From: Paracoccus saliphilus
GTDB lineage: Bacteria > Pseudomonadota > Alphaproteobacteria > Rhodobacterales > Rhodobacteraceae
DNA: 64,000 nucleotides
Direction: 5' to 3'
NCBI RefSeq assembly: GCF_028553805.1
Contig: NZ_CP067140.1
Coordinates: 992,001 to 1,056,000 of the forward strand
Under the pieces are notes generated by a model that worked only from the letters and a program-made list of their open reading frames with translations, was not told the origin of the DNA and ran no database searches. Positions 45,129-54,259 of this stretch are shown one piece after another. The translations under genes were made by a program, and so were the position numbers. Positions within the stretch are counted from its first letter, which is position 1; every line of letters begins with the position of its first letter.

Positions 45129-45679
45129 ATGACGGTGATCGAGAGTAGACGAATATCCTTACGCCTCATTTCCGAAGAAGATGCTCCGGAGCTTCAGGCA
45201 TACTACATGCGCAATGCAAGGCATCTGGAACCATGGGAGCACTCGCGTCCCGATGGTTATCACACCATCCCAGAATGGGAGAAGCGTGCCAAACAATTTG
45301 CCGAAGAAATATCCGAGGGGCATTCGTATCGTTTCGCGGCAAGATTGCATGGTGATGCGGAGGTCATGGCGGTTGCCAATTTCACCAATGTTGTGCGTGG
45401 TGCTTTCCTGGCTTGCAATCTCGGCTATTCAATTGATGCGAGGTGCCAGGGGCGGAATCTCATGTTTGAGGGGCTCTCCGTATTGATCCCGTATGTCTTT
45501 CAAGAGTATCGGCTGCACCGGATCATGGCCAACTATATTCCCGAAAACACAAGGAGCGCAAACTTCTGAAACGCTTAGGATTCGAAACCGAAGGGCGTGC
45601 ACGGGATTATCTGCTGATCGCGGGATGCTGGCGAGATCATATTCTGACATCACTTATCAATCCGGAAAGAGATCCCTGA
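45129..45679 (+). pseudogene. RimJ/RimL-type GNAT acetyltransferase broken by a one-base frameshift
   Basis: A RimJ-like N-acetyltransferase frame starts at 45129 (MTVIESRRISLRLISEEDA). It continues through [18 protein letters not shown] and [17 protein letters not shown], then ends early at TGA 45567 (ENTRSANF). The missing end continues in the next frame from about 45561 ([19 protein letters not shown] and [12 protein letters not shown]) to TGA at 45677-45679. One base is lost at the GCAAACTT point (45558-45565). The joined product would be about 183 residues, normal for the family. Two 60-base samples count about 53-55% GC, lower than neighbouring genes. Either a recent decay event or a sequencing error fits. 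Confidence 0.85.
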
Positions 45680-45750
45680 GGAACTGGTCAGCTCCAAGCT
45701 ACGAAATGTTGTCCAACTCGTGAGCCGATACATCAGGATGCACAGGACTC

Positions 45751-46350
45751 CTAAAGCCTGCGCCGCGCCCGCAGGGCTGCGCTGATGGTGCCGTCGTCGA
45801 GATAGTCGAGTTCGCCGCCGATGGGCACGCCCTGCGCGAGGCCGGTGATCGAGACACCGCTCTCCGCCAGCGCGTCCGAGATGTAGTGGGCGGTGGTCTG
45901 GCCTTCCACGGTGGCGTTCAGCGCCAGGATGACTTCGCTTATGCCCTCGCGCCCGATGCGGTCGACCAGGGCGGGGATGCCCAGATCCTCTGGGCCGATC
46001 TCGTCCAGCGCGGAAAGCGTGCCGCCAAGCACATGGTAGCGGCCGCGAAAGGCCCGGCCGCGTTCGAGCGCCCAGAGATCGGCGACATCCTCGACCACGC
46101 AGATCTCGCCATTGGCGCGGGCCGGATCGGCGCAGATCGCGCATTCGTCGCGGTCGGTGATATTGCCGCAGGTCAGGCACTCGCGCGAATTCCGGGCGAC
46201 ATTGTCCAGAAGCTGGGCAAGCTGGGTCATCTGGCCGTTGCGCTTGCGGATAAGCTGCAGCACGATGCGCCGGGCCGAGCGGGGGCCGAGGCCGGGCAGC
46301 CTTGCCATCAGGGCGATCAGCGCCTGGATGTCGTCGCTGCCCTCGGCCAT
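45751..46350 (-). CDS. recR: Recombination mediator protein RecR
   Basis: It helps load RecA on gapped DNA together with RecF and RecO. The 199-residue protein has the helix-hairpin-helix [14 protein letters not shown], the C4 zinc finger [16 protein letters not shown], and the Toprim domain with [13 protein letters not shown] and [17 protein letters not shown]. It is the third gene of the conserved dnaX-ybaB-recR set, four bases after ybaB. Confidence 0.96.
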   Translation of the reverse strand: MAEGSDDIQALIALMARLPGLGPRSARRIVLQLIRKRNGQMTQLAQLLDNVARNSRECLTCGNITDRDECAICADPARANGEICVVEDVADLWALERGRAFRGRYHVLGGTLSALDEIGPEDLGIPALVDRIGREGISEVILALNATVEGQTTAHYISDALAESGVSITGLAQGVPIGGELDYLDDGTISAALRARRRL

Positions 46351-46354
46351 CGCG

Positions 46355-46699
46355 TCAGAACGGCAGCTTCATATCGGCGGGCAGGCCGAGTTCTTCGGTG
46401 ATGCGGGACATTTCCGATTGCATCTTGTCCTGCGCCTTGCGCTGCGCATCCTTGATGGCGGCGAGGATCAGGTCCTCGACGACCTCTTTCTCGCTTGGCT
46501 GGAAGATCGACGGGTCGATATCCAGCGCCGTCAACTCGCCCTTGGCGGTGGCGGTGGCCTTGACCAGCCCGGCGCCGGATTCGCCGGTGACGGTGATCTT
46601 CTCCATATCCGCCTGCATCTGCTGCATGCGGTCCTGCATGTCCTTGGCGGCCTTCATCATCTTCGACATGTCGCCAATGCCGCCCAATCCCTTGAACAT
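46355..46699 (-). CDS. ebfC: YbaB/EbfC nucleoid-associated protein
   Basis: This is a small DNA-binding protein. The 114-residue protein has the family core [21 protein letters not shown], then [20 protein letters not shown] and [20 protein letters not shown], closing with [22 protein letters not shown]. It sits between dnaX and recR with gaps of four bases on each side. Confidence 0.95.
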   Translation of the reverse strand: MFKGLGGIGDMSKMMKAAKDMQDRMQQMQADMEKITVTGESGAGLVKATATAKGELTALDIDPSIFQPSEKEVVEDLILAAIKDAQRKAQDKMQSEMSRITEELGLPADMKLPF

Positions 46700-46702
46700 T
46701 CC

Positions 46703-48502
46703 TTAATCCTCATCCTCGAACGGATCCCATTCCTCGACTTCCGCAACGGGTCCCTGTGTCATGTCATGCGGGTTCGCCGCGCCCTCGGCGGCGATCTCGT
46801 CGGTCTGTAGCGGTTCCGGCGCGATCCGCGAGACGTTTTTCAGTTCCGCCCCCGGAAAGGCGGCCAGCACCTGCTGCACGATGGGCAGTTGCAGCGCCCG
46901 TTCGCGCGCCGCTTTCATATCGGCCTCGCGGGTCTCGGCGATGGTCGGGCCGCCGCCGCCATTCGAGACGGTCACCACCCAACGCTGCCCGCCGCACCAG
47001 CCGCGCAGCCGTTCGGCCAGCCGCTGCGCCAGGTCGGCGGGCGGGTTGGCGCGGGGTTCGAACTCGATCCGGCCGGGGCTGTAGCGGACCAGCGCGACAT
47101 GGCGCTCGACCTGCACCAGCAAAAGCATATCGCCCATGCGCCGGATCAGCTCCATGACCGAGGCGAAATCGGGATAGGCCGCGAAAGCGTCGGGCGAGAC
47201 GGCCAGCGCCGTGGCCGCGCCCGAGGGGTGCGTGGCGCCGGATTGCATCGCGACCGGAGGTGCAGGGCGGGCGGCGCGGGGGGCCTGTCCGTTCGGGGCG
47301 GCAGGCGCGGCTGGCCCGCGCGTGAAATCACCCGCCGCCCGCGACTGCTGGACCTTGCGGATCAGCGCCTCGGGGTCGGGCAGGTCGGCGACATGGGTCA
47401 GGCGGATGATCGCCATCTCGGCGGCCATCATTGCATTGGGCGCGGCAGAGACCTCTTCCAGCGCCTTGAGCAGCATCTGCCACATCCGGGTCAGCACCCG
47501 CATCGGCAGGCGTCCGGCCAGATCCTGTCCGCGCGTGCGTTCATCGGGCGAGATGGTGGGGTCTTCCATCGCCTCGGGGGTGATCTTGACGACCGAGATC
47601 CAATGCGTGATCTCGGCCAGGTCGCGCAGCACTGCCATCGGGTCGGCGCCATCGGCATATTGCGATTGCAGCTCGGTCAGGGCGCTGGCGGCGTCGCCGC
47701 GCAGGATCATCTCGAACAGGTCGATGACCCGGCCCCGATCGGCCAGGCCCAGCATCGCCCGGACCTGCTCGGCCCCGGTTTCACCGGCGCCATGGCTGAT
47801 CGCCTGATCCAGCAGGCTGGTCGCGTCGCGGGCCGAGCCTTCGGCGGCGCGGGTGATCAGGGCCAGTGCCTCGTCGGTGATCTGCGCGTTTTCCGCTGTG
47901 GCGATGCGGCGCAGCAGCGCGATCATCACCTCGGGCTCTATCCGGCGCAGGTCGAAACGCTGGCAGCGCGACAGGACGGTGACAGGGACCTTGCGGATCT
48001 CGGTCGTGGCGAAGATGAATTTCACATGCGGGGGCGGTTCTTCCAGCGTCTTGAGCAGCGCGTTGAAGGCGCTGGTCGAGAGCATGTGGACCTCGTCGAT
48101 GATATAAATCTTGTAGCGCGCCGAGGCCGCCCGGTAATGCACCGATTCGATGATCTCGCGGATATCGCCGACGCCGGTGCGCGAGGCCGCGTCCATCTCC
48201 AGCACATCGACATGCCGGCCTTCGCTGATCGCCACGCAATGTTCGCATTGTCCGCAGGGCTCGGTCGTGGGACCGCCCTGACCGTCGGGACCGACGCAGT
48301 TCATGCCCTTCGAGATGATCCGGGCGGTGGTGGTTTTCCCGGTGCCGCGAATGCCGGTCATGATGAAGGCCTGCGCGATCCGGTCGGCGGCAAAGGCGTT
48401 CTTCAGCGTGCGCACCATCGCGTCCTGGCCGACAAGATCGGCAAAGGTTTCGGGCCGGTATTTGCGGGCCAGCACCTGATATGCGGGTTTGTCTTCGCTC
48501 AT
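46703..48502 (-). CDS. dnaX: DNA polymerase III subunits gamma/tau
   Basis: This is the clamp-loader ATPase that holds the replicase together. The 599-residue protein has the P-loop GIRGTGKTTTARI, zinc-binding cysteines around MNCVGPDG and CGQCEHC, DEVHMLST (Walker B), SALLKTLEEPPPHVKFIFATTE and the sensor RCQRFDLRRI. A tau-type C-terminal half follows from about residue 370. The ATG at 48502 is preferred over a GTG at 48508, with GAGGTGAGG upstream. I see no slippery A-run site of the E. coli type, so only full-length tau is expected. This last point is an inference. Confidence 0.95.
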   Translation of the reverse strand: MSEDKPAYQVLARKYRPETFADLVGQDAMVRTLKNAFAADRIAQAFIMTGIRGTGKTTTARIISKGMNCVGPDGQGGPTTEPCGQCEHCVAISEGRHVDVLEMDAASRTGVGDIREIIESVHYRAASARYKIYIIDEVHMLSTSAFNALLKTLEEPPPHVKFIFATTEIRKVPVTVLSRCQRFDLRRIEPEVMIALLRRIATAENAQITDEALALITRAAEGSARDATSLLDQAISHGAGETGAEQVRAMLGLADRGRVIDLFEMILRGDAASALTELQSQYADGADPMAVLRDLAEITHWISVVKITPEAMEDPTISPDERTRGQDLAGRLPMRVLTRMWQMLLKALEEVSAAPNAMMAAEMAIIRLTHVADLPDPEALIRKVQQSRAAGDFTRGPAAPAAPNGQAPRAARPAPPVAMQSGATHPSGAATALAVSPDAFAAYPDFASVMELIRRMGDMLLLVQVERHVALVRYSPGRIEFEPRANPPADLAQRLAERLRGWCGGQRWVVTVSNGGGGPTIAETREADMKAARERALQLPIVQQVLAAFPGAELKNVSRIAPEPLQTDEIAAEGAANPHDMTQGPVAEVEEWDPFEDED

Positions 48503-48558
48503 CCTCACCTCGGCGGTCGCGCCACTCTAGCTGTGGGGTCGGGCGGCGGCAACCGGGG

Positions 48559-50043
48559 TCACATCGTCAGCAGGCGAATTCCGGAAAAGATCACCGCCGA
48601 GAGGATCGCGGCAGCGGGAACCGTGACGATCCATGCGGCGACGATGGTCAGCACATGCGAGCGGCGCACCAGCTTGCGGCGGCGGCGCTCGTCAGAGCCG
48701 ATGCGGGGGCGGTCGGGGATTGCGATATGGGCGCGGCGCAAACGGCGCTCGGCGTCCCATTCACGGAAGAAGCCGACGCCGAAGACCGCGCCGACCGCGA
48801 TATGGGTGGAACTGACGGGCAGCCCCAGCCAGCTTGCGATGATCACGGTGATCGCTGCCGACAGGGCCACGCAATAGGCGCGCATCGGGTTCAGCTTGGT
48901 GATCTGGCTGCCGACCATGCGGATCAGTTTCGGCCCGAAGAGGAACAGCCCGAAGGAGATCCCGAAGGCGCCGATTAGCATGACCCAGAAGGGGATGGTG
49001 ACGGCCTCGGCAAAGCTGCCGGTCTGCGATGCCGCGACGATGGCGGCCAGCGGCCCGACCGCGTTCGCGACGTCATTCGCGCCATGGGCAAAGCTGAGCA
49101 GCGCGGCGGACACGACCAGCGGGATGCCAAACAGGACTTTGAGCGATTTGTTGCGGTTCTCCAGCCCCTGCGATTGATGGCGGATCACCGGGATCATTCC
49201 CAGCCATGCCACCGCGCCCAGGACCAGCCCGATCAGCAGCGCCAGCCCCATCGAGACCGAGATCAGGTGCTTGAGCCCTTTCAGCGCAAGATAGGCGGTA
49301 AACGTGCCGGCCATAATCCCCACCAGCACCGGCACCCAGATCCTTGCGGCGGCGAGCTTGTCGTCGCGATAGATGATCCGGGCCTTGATGAACCACAGGA
49401 AACCGGCGGCCAGCAGCCCGCCAAGCGCGGGCGAGATCACCCAGCTTGCGGCAATCGCGCCCATCGTGCCCCAGCTGACGGCACTGAAACCCGCAGCCGC
49501 GATGCCCGCGCCCATGACGCCGCCCACGACTGAATGAGTGGTCGAGACCGGTGCGCCGATCCATGTCGCCAGATTGACCCAGAGCGCCGAGGATAACAGC
49601 GCCGCCATCATCGCCCAGATGAAGATCGCGCTGTCGGCCAGACTGGTCGGCGCGATGATTCCCTTGGATATGGTCGAGACCACGTCGCCCCCGGCGATCA
49701 GCGCGCCCGCGCTTTCGAAGATCGCCGCGATGGCGATGGCGCCGCCCATGGTCAGGGCATTGGCCCCCACCGCAGGGCCCATGTTGTTGGCGACGTCATT
49801 GGCACCGATATTCAGCGCCATATATGCACCGAACCCCGCGGCAATGGTGACGACCAGAGCGTTGTTGCCTTGCCCCAGGAACAGCGATGCGGCCAGGCCG
49901 GCCAGCACGATGAAGACAAGCGCGATGCCGGGCCCGACCAGCGGGCGGCCGGTATAGGCCGCGGCCAGTTCGAGTTTCGAGAACCTGCCGAGATCGCGGT
50001 CCAGCGTCTCGAGATGGCGCGCTTCGAAATCTTTGTCGGACAT
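48559..50043 (-). CDS. PiT-family inorganic phosphate transporter
   Basis: This is a low-affinity phosphate carrier of the PiT/PHO-4 family. The 494-residue protein has the two family repeats GANDVANNMGPAVGANALT and GANDVANAVGPLAAIVA, and about twelve membrane helices. There is a longer than usual N-terminal cytosolic stretch (ARHLETLDRDLGRFSKLELA, split as ARHLETLDRDLG and RFSKLELA) and an internal basic loop near EWDAERRLRRAHIAI. GTGs or ribosome sites upstream are weak (GGGGGCCAC). No pho regulatory gene is adjacent. Confidence 0.92.
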   Translation of the reverse strand: MSDKDFEARHLETLDRDLGRFSKLELAAAYTGRPLVGPGIALVFIVLAGLAASLFLGQGNNALVVTIAAGFGAYMALNIGANDVANNMGPAVGANALTMGGAIAIAAIFESAGALIAGGDVVSTISKGIIAPTSLADSAIFIWAMMAALLSSALWVNLATWIGAPVSTTHSVVGGVMGAGIAAAGFSAVSWGTMGAIAASWVISPALGGLLAAGFLWFIKARIIYRDDKLAAARIWVPVLVGIMAGTFTAYLALKGLKHLISVSMGLALLIGLVLGAVAWLGMIPVIRHQSQGLENRNKSLKVLFGIPLVVSAALLSFAHGANDVANAVGPLAAIVAASQTGSFAEAVTIPFWVMLIGAFGISFGLFLFGPKLIRMVGSQITKLNPMRAYCVALSAAITVIIASWLGLPVSSTHIAVGAVFGVGFFREWDAERRLRRAHIAIPDRPRIGSDERRRRKLVRRSHVLTIVAAWIVTVPAAAILSAVIFSGIRLLTM

Positions 50044-50108
50044 GTGGCCCCCATGCTGCGGCAGGGTTTGACTAGGCGGGATTCACCTGCAGATCAAGCG
50101 CCGATGAG

Positions 50109-50214
50109 TTGCGTCCCGCGATGGCCGGGGGCTTCACGCCCCCGTCGCCGGCTGGTTCTCGAACCAGTGGCGCGACCTCCCGGCGACCCCACGGGATATT
50201 TGTATGAAGAAGAA
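50109..50214 (+). repeat. Dispersed 3'-end hairpin repeat, copy G
   Basis: This is a longer copy: TTGCGTCCCGCGATGGCC, hairpin GGGGGC-TTCAC-GCCCCC, an extra hairpin GCCGGCTGGTTCTCGAACCA-type stem (GGTTC/GAACC), and CACGGGATATTTGTATGAAG, AAGAA. It lies between the PiT start and the oppF 3' end. It is the one copy not oriented with the nearest upstream gene. Confidence 0.75.
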
Positions 50215-50274
50215 ATGGCAGAGGGCGCTTTGGAGTGGCCCGGGTGATCTGGCCGAAGTTGCGATCCCGGTTTG

Positions 50275-51300
50275 CTATGCGGCCTCGGTCCTTCTTGCGA
50301 TGGCGATTTCCTCTGCAGTGAGCGGGCCGGGGAAATGGCAGGCGGTCTGGTGATCGGCACCCTGCAGGACCGGCACCTCTGCGGCGCATCTTTCTGTGGC
50401 GCGCGGGCAGCGGGTGCGGAAGACGCAGCCGGAGGGCGGGTTGAGTGGAGAGGGCAGATCGCCGGCCAGCGGCACCACCGATCCGGCCATGTCATGCGCG
50501 GGATCGGGCACCGGCACCGCCGATAACAGGGCCTGGGTATAGGGGTGCTGGGGCGCGGCATAGAGATCGTCGGAAGAGGCGATCTCCATCACCCGGCCCA
50601 GATAGAGCACCATCACCCGGTCGCTGATATGCTTCACCACTGACAGGTCATGGGCGATGAAAACCAGCGCGAGGTTCAGTTCCCGCTGCAGGCGGATCAG
50701 CAGGTTGATCACCTGCGCCTGGATCGAGACATCCAGCGCGCTGACCGGCTCGTCGCAGATGATCAGCTTCGGCTCGACGATCAGGGCGCGGGCGATGCCG
50801 ATGCGCTGGCACTGGCCGCCGCTGAATTCATGTGGATAGCGGTTGATCTGGTTGGGCAGCAGTCCGACCTTTTCCATCATCGCCTTGACCCGCTCTTTCA
50901 CCTCGGCGCGTTTCAGGCCGGGGTGATGGGTAGTGAGCGGCTCGGCGATGATCTGGCCCACCGTCATGCGCGGGTTGAGCGAGGCCAGCGGATCCTGGAA
51001 CACCATCTGGATATCGCTGCGATATGTCATCATCTGCCGGGGCGAGAGCCCGATCAGATCCTTGCCGTCGATCCATTCGGCCTGTCCTGAGGCCGGGACG
51101 AGGCCGATCAGCGCGCGGGCCAGCGTCGATTTCCCGCAGCCGGATTCGCCCACGACGCCAAGGGTTTCACCGGGAGCGAGGGTGAAATCCACGCCGCCCA
51201 CCGCATGCAATTCGCGGGGCGGGGTCCAGGGCAGGTCGCCCTCGCGCCGGATATGAAAGGTCACGCGCAGGTCGCGCACATCGAGCAGGGGTCTGGTCAT
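50275..51300 (-). CDS. oppF: Oligopeptide ABC transporter ATP-binding protein OppF
   Basis: This is the second ATPase of the oligopeptide importer. The 341-residue protein has Walker A GESGCGKST, the Q-loop MVFQDPLASLNPR, the signature EFSGGQCQRIGIARAL, and Walker B LIICDEPVSALD. The C-terminal oligopeptide/Fe-S-like region contains CVFRTRCPRATERC. It is fused to oppD by an ATGA overlap. The last gene of oppABCDF. Confidence 0.94.
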   Translation of the reverse strand: MTRPLLDVRDLRVTFHIRREGDLPWTPPRELHAVGGVDFTLAPGETLGVVGESGCGKSTLARALIGLVPASGQAEWIDGKDLIGLSPRQMMTYRSDIQMVFQDPLASLNPRMTVGQIIAEPLTTHHPGLKRAEVKERVKAMMEKVGLLPNQINRYPHEFSGGQCQRIGIARALIVEPKLIICDEPVSALDVSIQAQVINLLIRLQRELNLALVFIAHDLSVVKHISDRVMVLYLGRVMEIASSDDLYAAPQHPYTQALLSAVPVPDPAHDMAGSVVPLAGDLPSPLNPPSGCVFRTRCPRATERCAAEVPVLQGADHQTACHFPGPLTAEEIAIARRTEAA

Positions 51301-52313
51301 GGCTGTCCACCTTGCGTCGCGGTTTGGGCTTGGGGCAGGCGCCGCTGCAGCACGTCATCCAGCGGCGCGAAACAGGCGCGGGCGCGGGCGTGGGCGAATT
51401 CGTCCAGCGTGGGGCGCTGGCAGGCGCAATCCTCGCGCCGGTAGGGGCAGCGGGGCTCGAAGGCGCAGCCTGCGGGCGGGCGCGTCATGTTGGGAGGAGA
51501 GCCGGGAATGGCCGACAGCTCGTCGCCCTCGTGATCGATCCTCGGGATCGCGCTCAGAAGGCCCTGCGTATAGGGATGGGCGGGTGCCTCGAACAGCGGC
51601 CCGACCGGTCCCGTCTCGCGGATGCGGCCGCCATACATGACGGCGACCCGCTCGCATGATCCTGCGACGACGCCCAGGTCATGGGTGATCAGGATCATCG
51701 CCATGCCGAATTCGCGCCGCAGCTCGGCCAAGAGCGTCATGATCTGCGCCTGCACCGTCACGTCGAGCGCCGTGGTGGGCTCGTCCGCGATCAACAGGCG
51801 GGGGCGGCAGAGCAGTGCCATGGCGATCATCACCCGTTGCCGCATCCCGCCCGAGAATTCGTGCGGATAGAGGCGCATACGGCCCTTGGCATCGGGGATT
51901 TTCACCGCGTCCAACATCCGCACGGCCTCGGTCACGGCCTCGCGCCGCGAGATGCCCTTGTGCAGGGTCAGCACCTCGGTCATCTGGTCCGAGACCCGCA
52001 TATAGGGATTGAGCGATGTCATCGGATCCTGGAAGATCATCGCGATCTTCTCGGCCCGGATGCGGTTGAGGATTTTCGGCGGCGCGTTCAGGATCTCCTG
52101 CCCGTCGAAACGGACCGAGCCGGTGGCCTGCCCGTTCTTGGCCAGAAGCCCCATGATGGCGAAGGAAAGCTGCGATTTGCCGCTGCCGGATTCGCCGACC
52201 ACGCCGAGCGTTTCTCCCTGGTCCACCGACAGGCTCACGTTGTTCACCGCCTGCACCATGCCGTCATTGGTCCGGAAGCTGACGCTGAGATCGTTGATGT
52301 CGAGTAATGCCAT
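51297..52313 (-). CDS. oppD: Oligopeptide ABC transporter ATP-binding protein OppD
   Basis: This is the first ATPase of the importer. The 338-residue protein has Walker [10 protein letters not shown], the Q-loop [13 protein letters not shown], the signature [16 protein letters not shown], and Walker [13 protein letters not shown]. The Cys-rich C-terminus ([14 protein letters not shown]) is that of the OppD/DppD group. The start at 52313 is two bases after the oppC stop. The frame open to 52427 runs inside oppC and is not used. Confidence 0.94.
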   Translation of the reverse strand: MALLDINDLSVSFRTNDGMVQAVNNVSLSVDQGETLGVVGESGSGKSQLSFAIMGLLAKNGQATGSVRFDGQEILNAPPKILNRIRAEKIAMIFQDPMTSLNPYMRVSDQMTEVLTLHKGISRREAVTEAVRMLDAVKIPDAKGRMRLYPHEFSGGMRQRVMIAMALLCRPRLLIADEPTTALDVTVQAQIMTLLAELRREFGMAMILITHDLGVVAGSCERVAVMYGGRIRETGPVGPLFEAPAHPYTQGLLSAIPRIDHEGDELSAIPGSPPNMTRPPAGCAFEPRCPYRREDCACQRPTLDEFAHARARACFAPLDDVLQRRLPQAQTATQGGQP

Positions 52314-52314
52314 G

Positions 52315-53241
52315 TCAGCGATCCTTCGGGTCCAGGGCGTCACGCAGGCCATCGCCCACGAAGAAGAAGCCGAAAAGGGTGATGACGAAGAAGAACAGCG
52401 GGAAGGCAAGCTGCCAGAGCGTGCCATAATTCATCGTGCCCGCTCCTTCCGAGATCAGCGCGCCCCACGAGGTCAGCGGTTCCTGCACGCCGAGACCGAG
52501 GAAGCTGATGAAGCTTTCGGTCAGGATCATCAGAGGCACCAGCAGCGTCGCATAGACGGCGACCACGCCGAGCAGGTTCGGGACGATATGGCGGATGATG
52601 ATCTTCCAGCTCGAGACGCCGGTGGCGCGGGCGGCCTCGATGAATTCGCGGTTCTTCAGCGACAACGTCTGGCCGCGCACGATCCGCGACATTTCCAGCC
52701 ACGAGATCAGGCCGATGCCCAAAAACAGCATGGCGATCGAGCGGCCGAACATGACCAGAAGCAGGATCAGCACGAACATGTAGGGGATCGACATCAGGAT
52801 ATCGACGGCCCGCATCATGAACTGGTCGGTGCGACCGCCGACATAGCCCGCTGTCGCACCGTAAAGCGTGCCGACGATCACCGCGATGCCGGCACCGACG
52901 ATGCCGACCATCAGCGAGATCTGCGTGCCCTGCACGGTGCGCGAGAACAGGTCGCGGCCCAGATCGTCGGTGCCGAAGTAATGGCCGTTTTCCAGCGAGG
53001 GGGCCCCCATCGTGGCGACCTGTCCCATGACGGCGAAGTCCAGCTCTTCGTTCGACCAGACCGCCATCAGGTCGCCGAACAGCGCGAAGAGCGCCACGAG
53101 GATCAGGATCACCAGTCCCGCCATCGCCGCCTTGTTGCGCAGGAAGCGCTTGCGGGCATCGGCCCATGGGCTGCGTCCCTTGACCTCTTCCTCGACCATG
53201 CGGGTGGCGAGGCTTTGCATCTTATCTTGCTCTATCACCAT
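52315..53241 (-). CDS. oppC: Oligopeptide ABC transporter permease OppC
   Basis: This is the second transmembrane subunit. The 308-residue protein has an N-terminal soluble part, then about six membrane helices. The GTDDLGRDLFSRTVQGTQIS and the EAA-loop EFIEAARATGVSSWKIIIRH motifs are typical of OppC/DppC, and an LL-x-P-x-x-G region is seen near PLMILTESFISFLGLG. It starts close behind oppB. Confidence 0.94.
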   Translation of the reverse strand: MVIEQDKMQSLATRMVEEEVKGRSPWADARKRFLRNKAAMAGLVILILVALFALFGDLMAVWSNEELDFAVMGQVATMGAPSLENGHYFGTDDLGRDLFSRTVQGTQISLMVGIVGAGIAVIVGTLYGATAGYVGGRTDQFMMRAVDILMSIPYMFVLILLLVMFGRSIAMLFLGIGLISWLEMSRIVRGQTLSLKNREFIEAARATGVSSWKIIIRHIVPNLLGVVAVYATLLVPLMILTESFISFLGLGVQEPLTSWGALISEGAGTMNYGTLWQLAFPLFFFVITLFGFFFVGDGLRDALDPKDR

Positions 53242-53244
53242 GGC

Positions 53245-54168
53245 TCAGTACCGGATCTTTGGGTCGATCCACGCATAGAGGATATCGACGACGAGGTTGA
53301 ACAGGATGGTCAGCGCTCCGATCAGGATCGTCACGCCCATCATCACCGCGTAATCGCGGTTCAGCGCGCTTTCGACGAAGGCCTTGCCGATGCCGCCGGT
53401 CGAGAAATAGAGATCGATCACCACCGAGCCGGTGATCATCGACACGAAGACCGGGCCCAGATAGCTGATGACCGGCAGCATCGCCGGTTTCAATGCGTGG
53501 CGCAGGATGACGCGATGTTCGGGCATGCCCTTGGCACGGGCAGTGCGGATATGGTTGCTGCCCAGCACCTCCAACATGGACGAGCGGGTGATCCGTGCGA
53601 TCGAGGCCATGTAGCTGGTCGCCAGAGCGACCACCGGCATGATCCAGAAGCTGGGATCGCTGAAACTCCAGCCGCCGCCGGGCAGGATACGATACCACAG
53701 CGTGAAGATCAGCACGAGGATCGGCGCCATGACGAAATTCGGCAGGACCTGCGCCCCGATCGAGATACCCACGGCCAGATAATCCAGCCAGCTATTATGG
53801 CGGATCGCGGCGGCCACCCCCAGGCTTACTCCGACCAGCACGGCGCCCAGAAAGGCCAGCGAGCCATAGGTCAGCGTCACCGGGAAACCATCGGCGAGCA
53901 ATTCGTTCACCGTGCGGTCGGGATAGACGAAGCTGGGGCCGAAATCGAAATGGACGACGATCCCGTAGACATAATTGACGATCTGGCGCCAGAGTGGTTC
54001 GTCCAGACCGTATTTGGCGTTCAGATTGGCCAGCACACGTGCCGGGAGTTCCCGCTCATGCGAGAACGGACCACCGGGGGCCAGGTGCATCAGAACAAAG
54101 GAAATGACAATCAGCAGCAGCAGCGTCGGTATCGCCACCGCCAGCCGCCGCATGATAAACGCGAACAT
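53245..54168 (-). CDS. oppB: Oligopeptide ABC transporter permease OppB
   Basis: This is the first transmembrane subunit. The 307-residue protein has the N-terminal LLLLIVISFVLMHLAPGGPF, the region LPARVLANLNAKYGLD, and about six membrane helices, with the EAA loop HIRTARAKGMPEHRVILRHA. GGGAGG precedes the start. It is separated from oppA by a 91-base gap with a stem-loop. Confidence 0.94.
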   Translation of the reverse strand: MFAFIMRRLAVAIPTLLLLIVISFVLMHLAPGGPFSHERELPARVLANLNAKYGLDEPLWRQIVNYVYGIVVHFDFGPSFVYPDRTVNELLADGFPVTLTYGSLAFLGAVLVGVSLGVAAAIRHNSWLDYLAVGISIGAQVLPNFVMAPILVLIFTLWYRILPGGGWSFSDPSFWIMPVVALATSYMASIARITRSSMLEVLGSNHIRTARAKGMPEHRVILRHALKPAMLPVISYLGPVFVSMITGSVVIDLYFSTGGIGKAFVESALNRDYAVMMGVTILIGALTILFNLVVDILYAWIDPKIRY

Positions 54169-54212
54169 TGGCGCAGCCTCCCTGCGTTTTTTAGGTCAGG
54201 CTATATGACCAA

Positions 54213-54242
54213 AGCCGGGAGGAGATGGAACCCCTCCCGGCT
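54213..54242 (-). other. Stem-loop between oppA and oppB
   Basis: A perfect 10-bp stem AGCCGGGAGG / CCTCCCGGCT has a 10-base loop. On the minus strand it follows the oppA stop and has no long T-run. In many ABC operons a stem-loop after the binding-protein gene raises the relative amount of that transcript. That role is inferred here. Confidence 0.6.
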
Positions 54243-54259
54243 GGTTTTCTTGAACGGGA

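Noticed and set aside
48503..48558. SRP (4.5S) RNA gene next to dnaX
   Set aside because: The 56-base gap is too short.
46889..48877. Long plus-strand open frame (662 codons) opposite dnaX
   Set aside because: It lies wholly antisense to dnaX, has no family features, and is the mirror of codon bias in GC-rich DNA.
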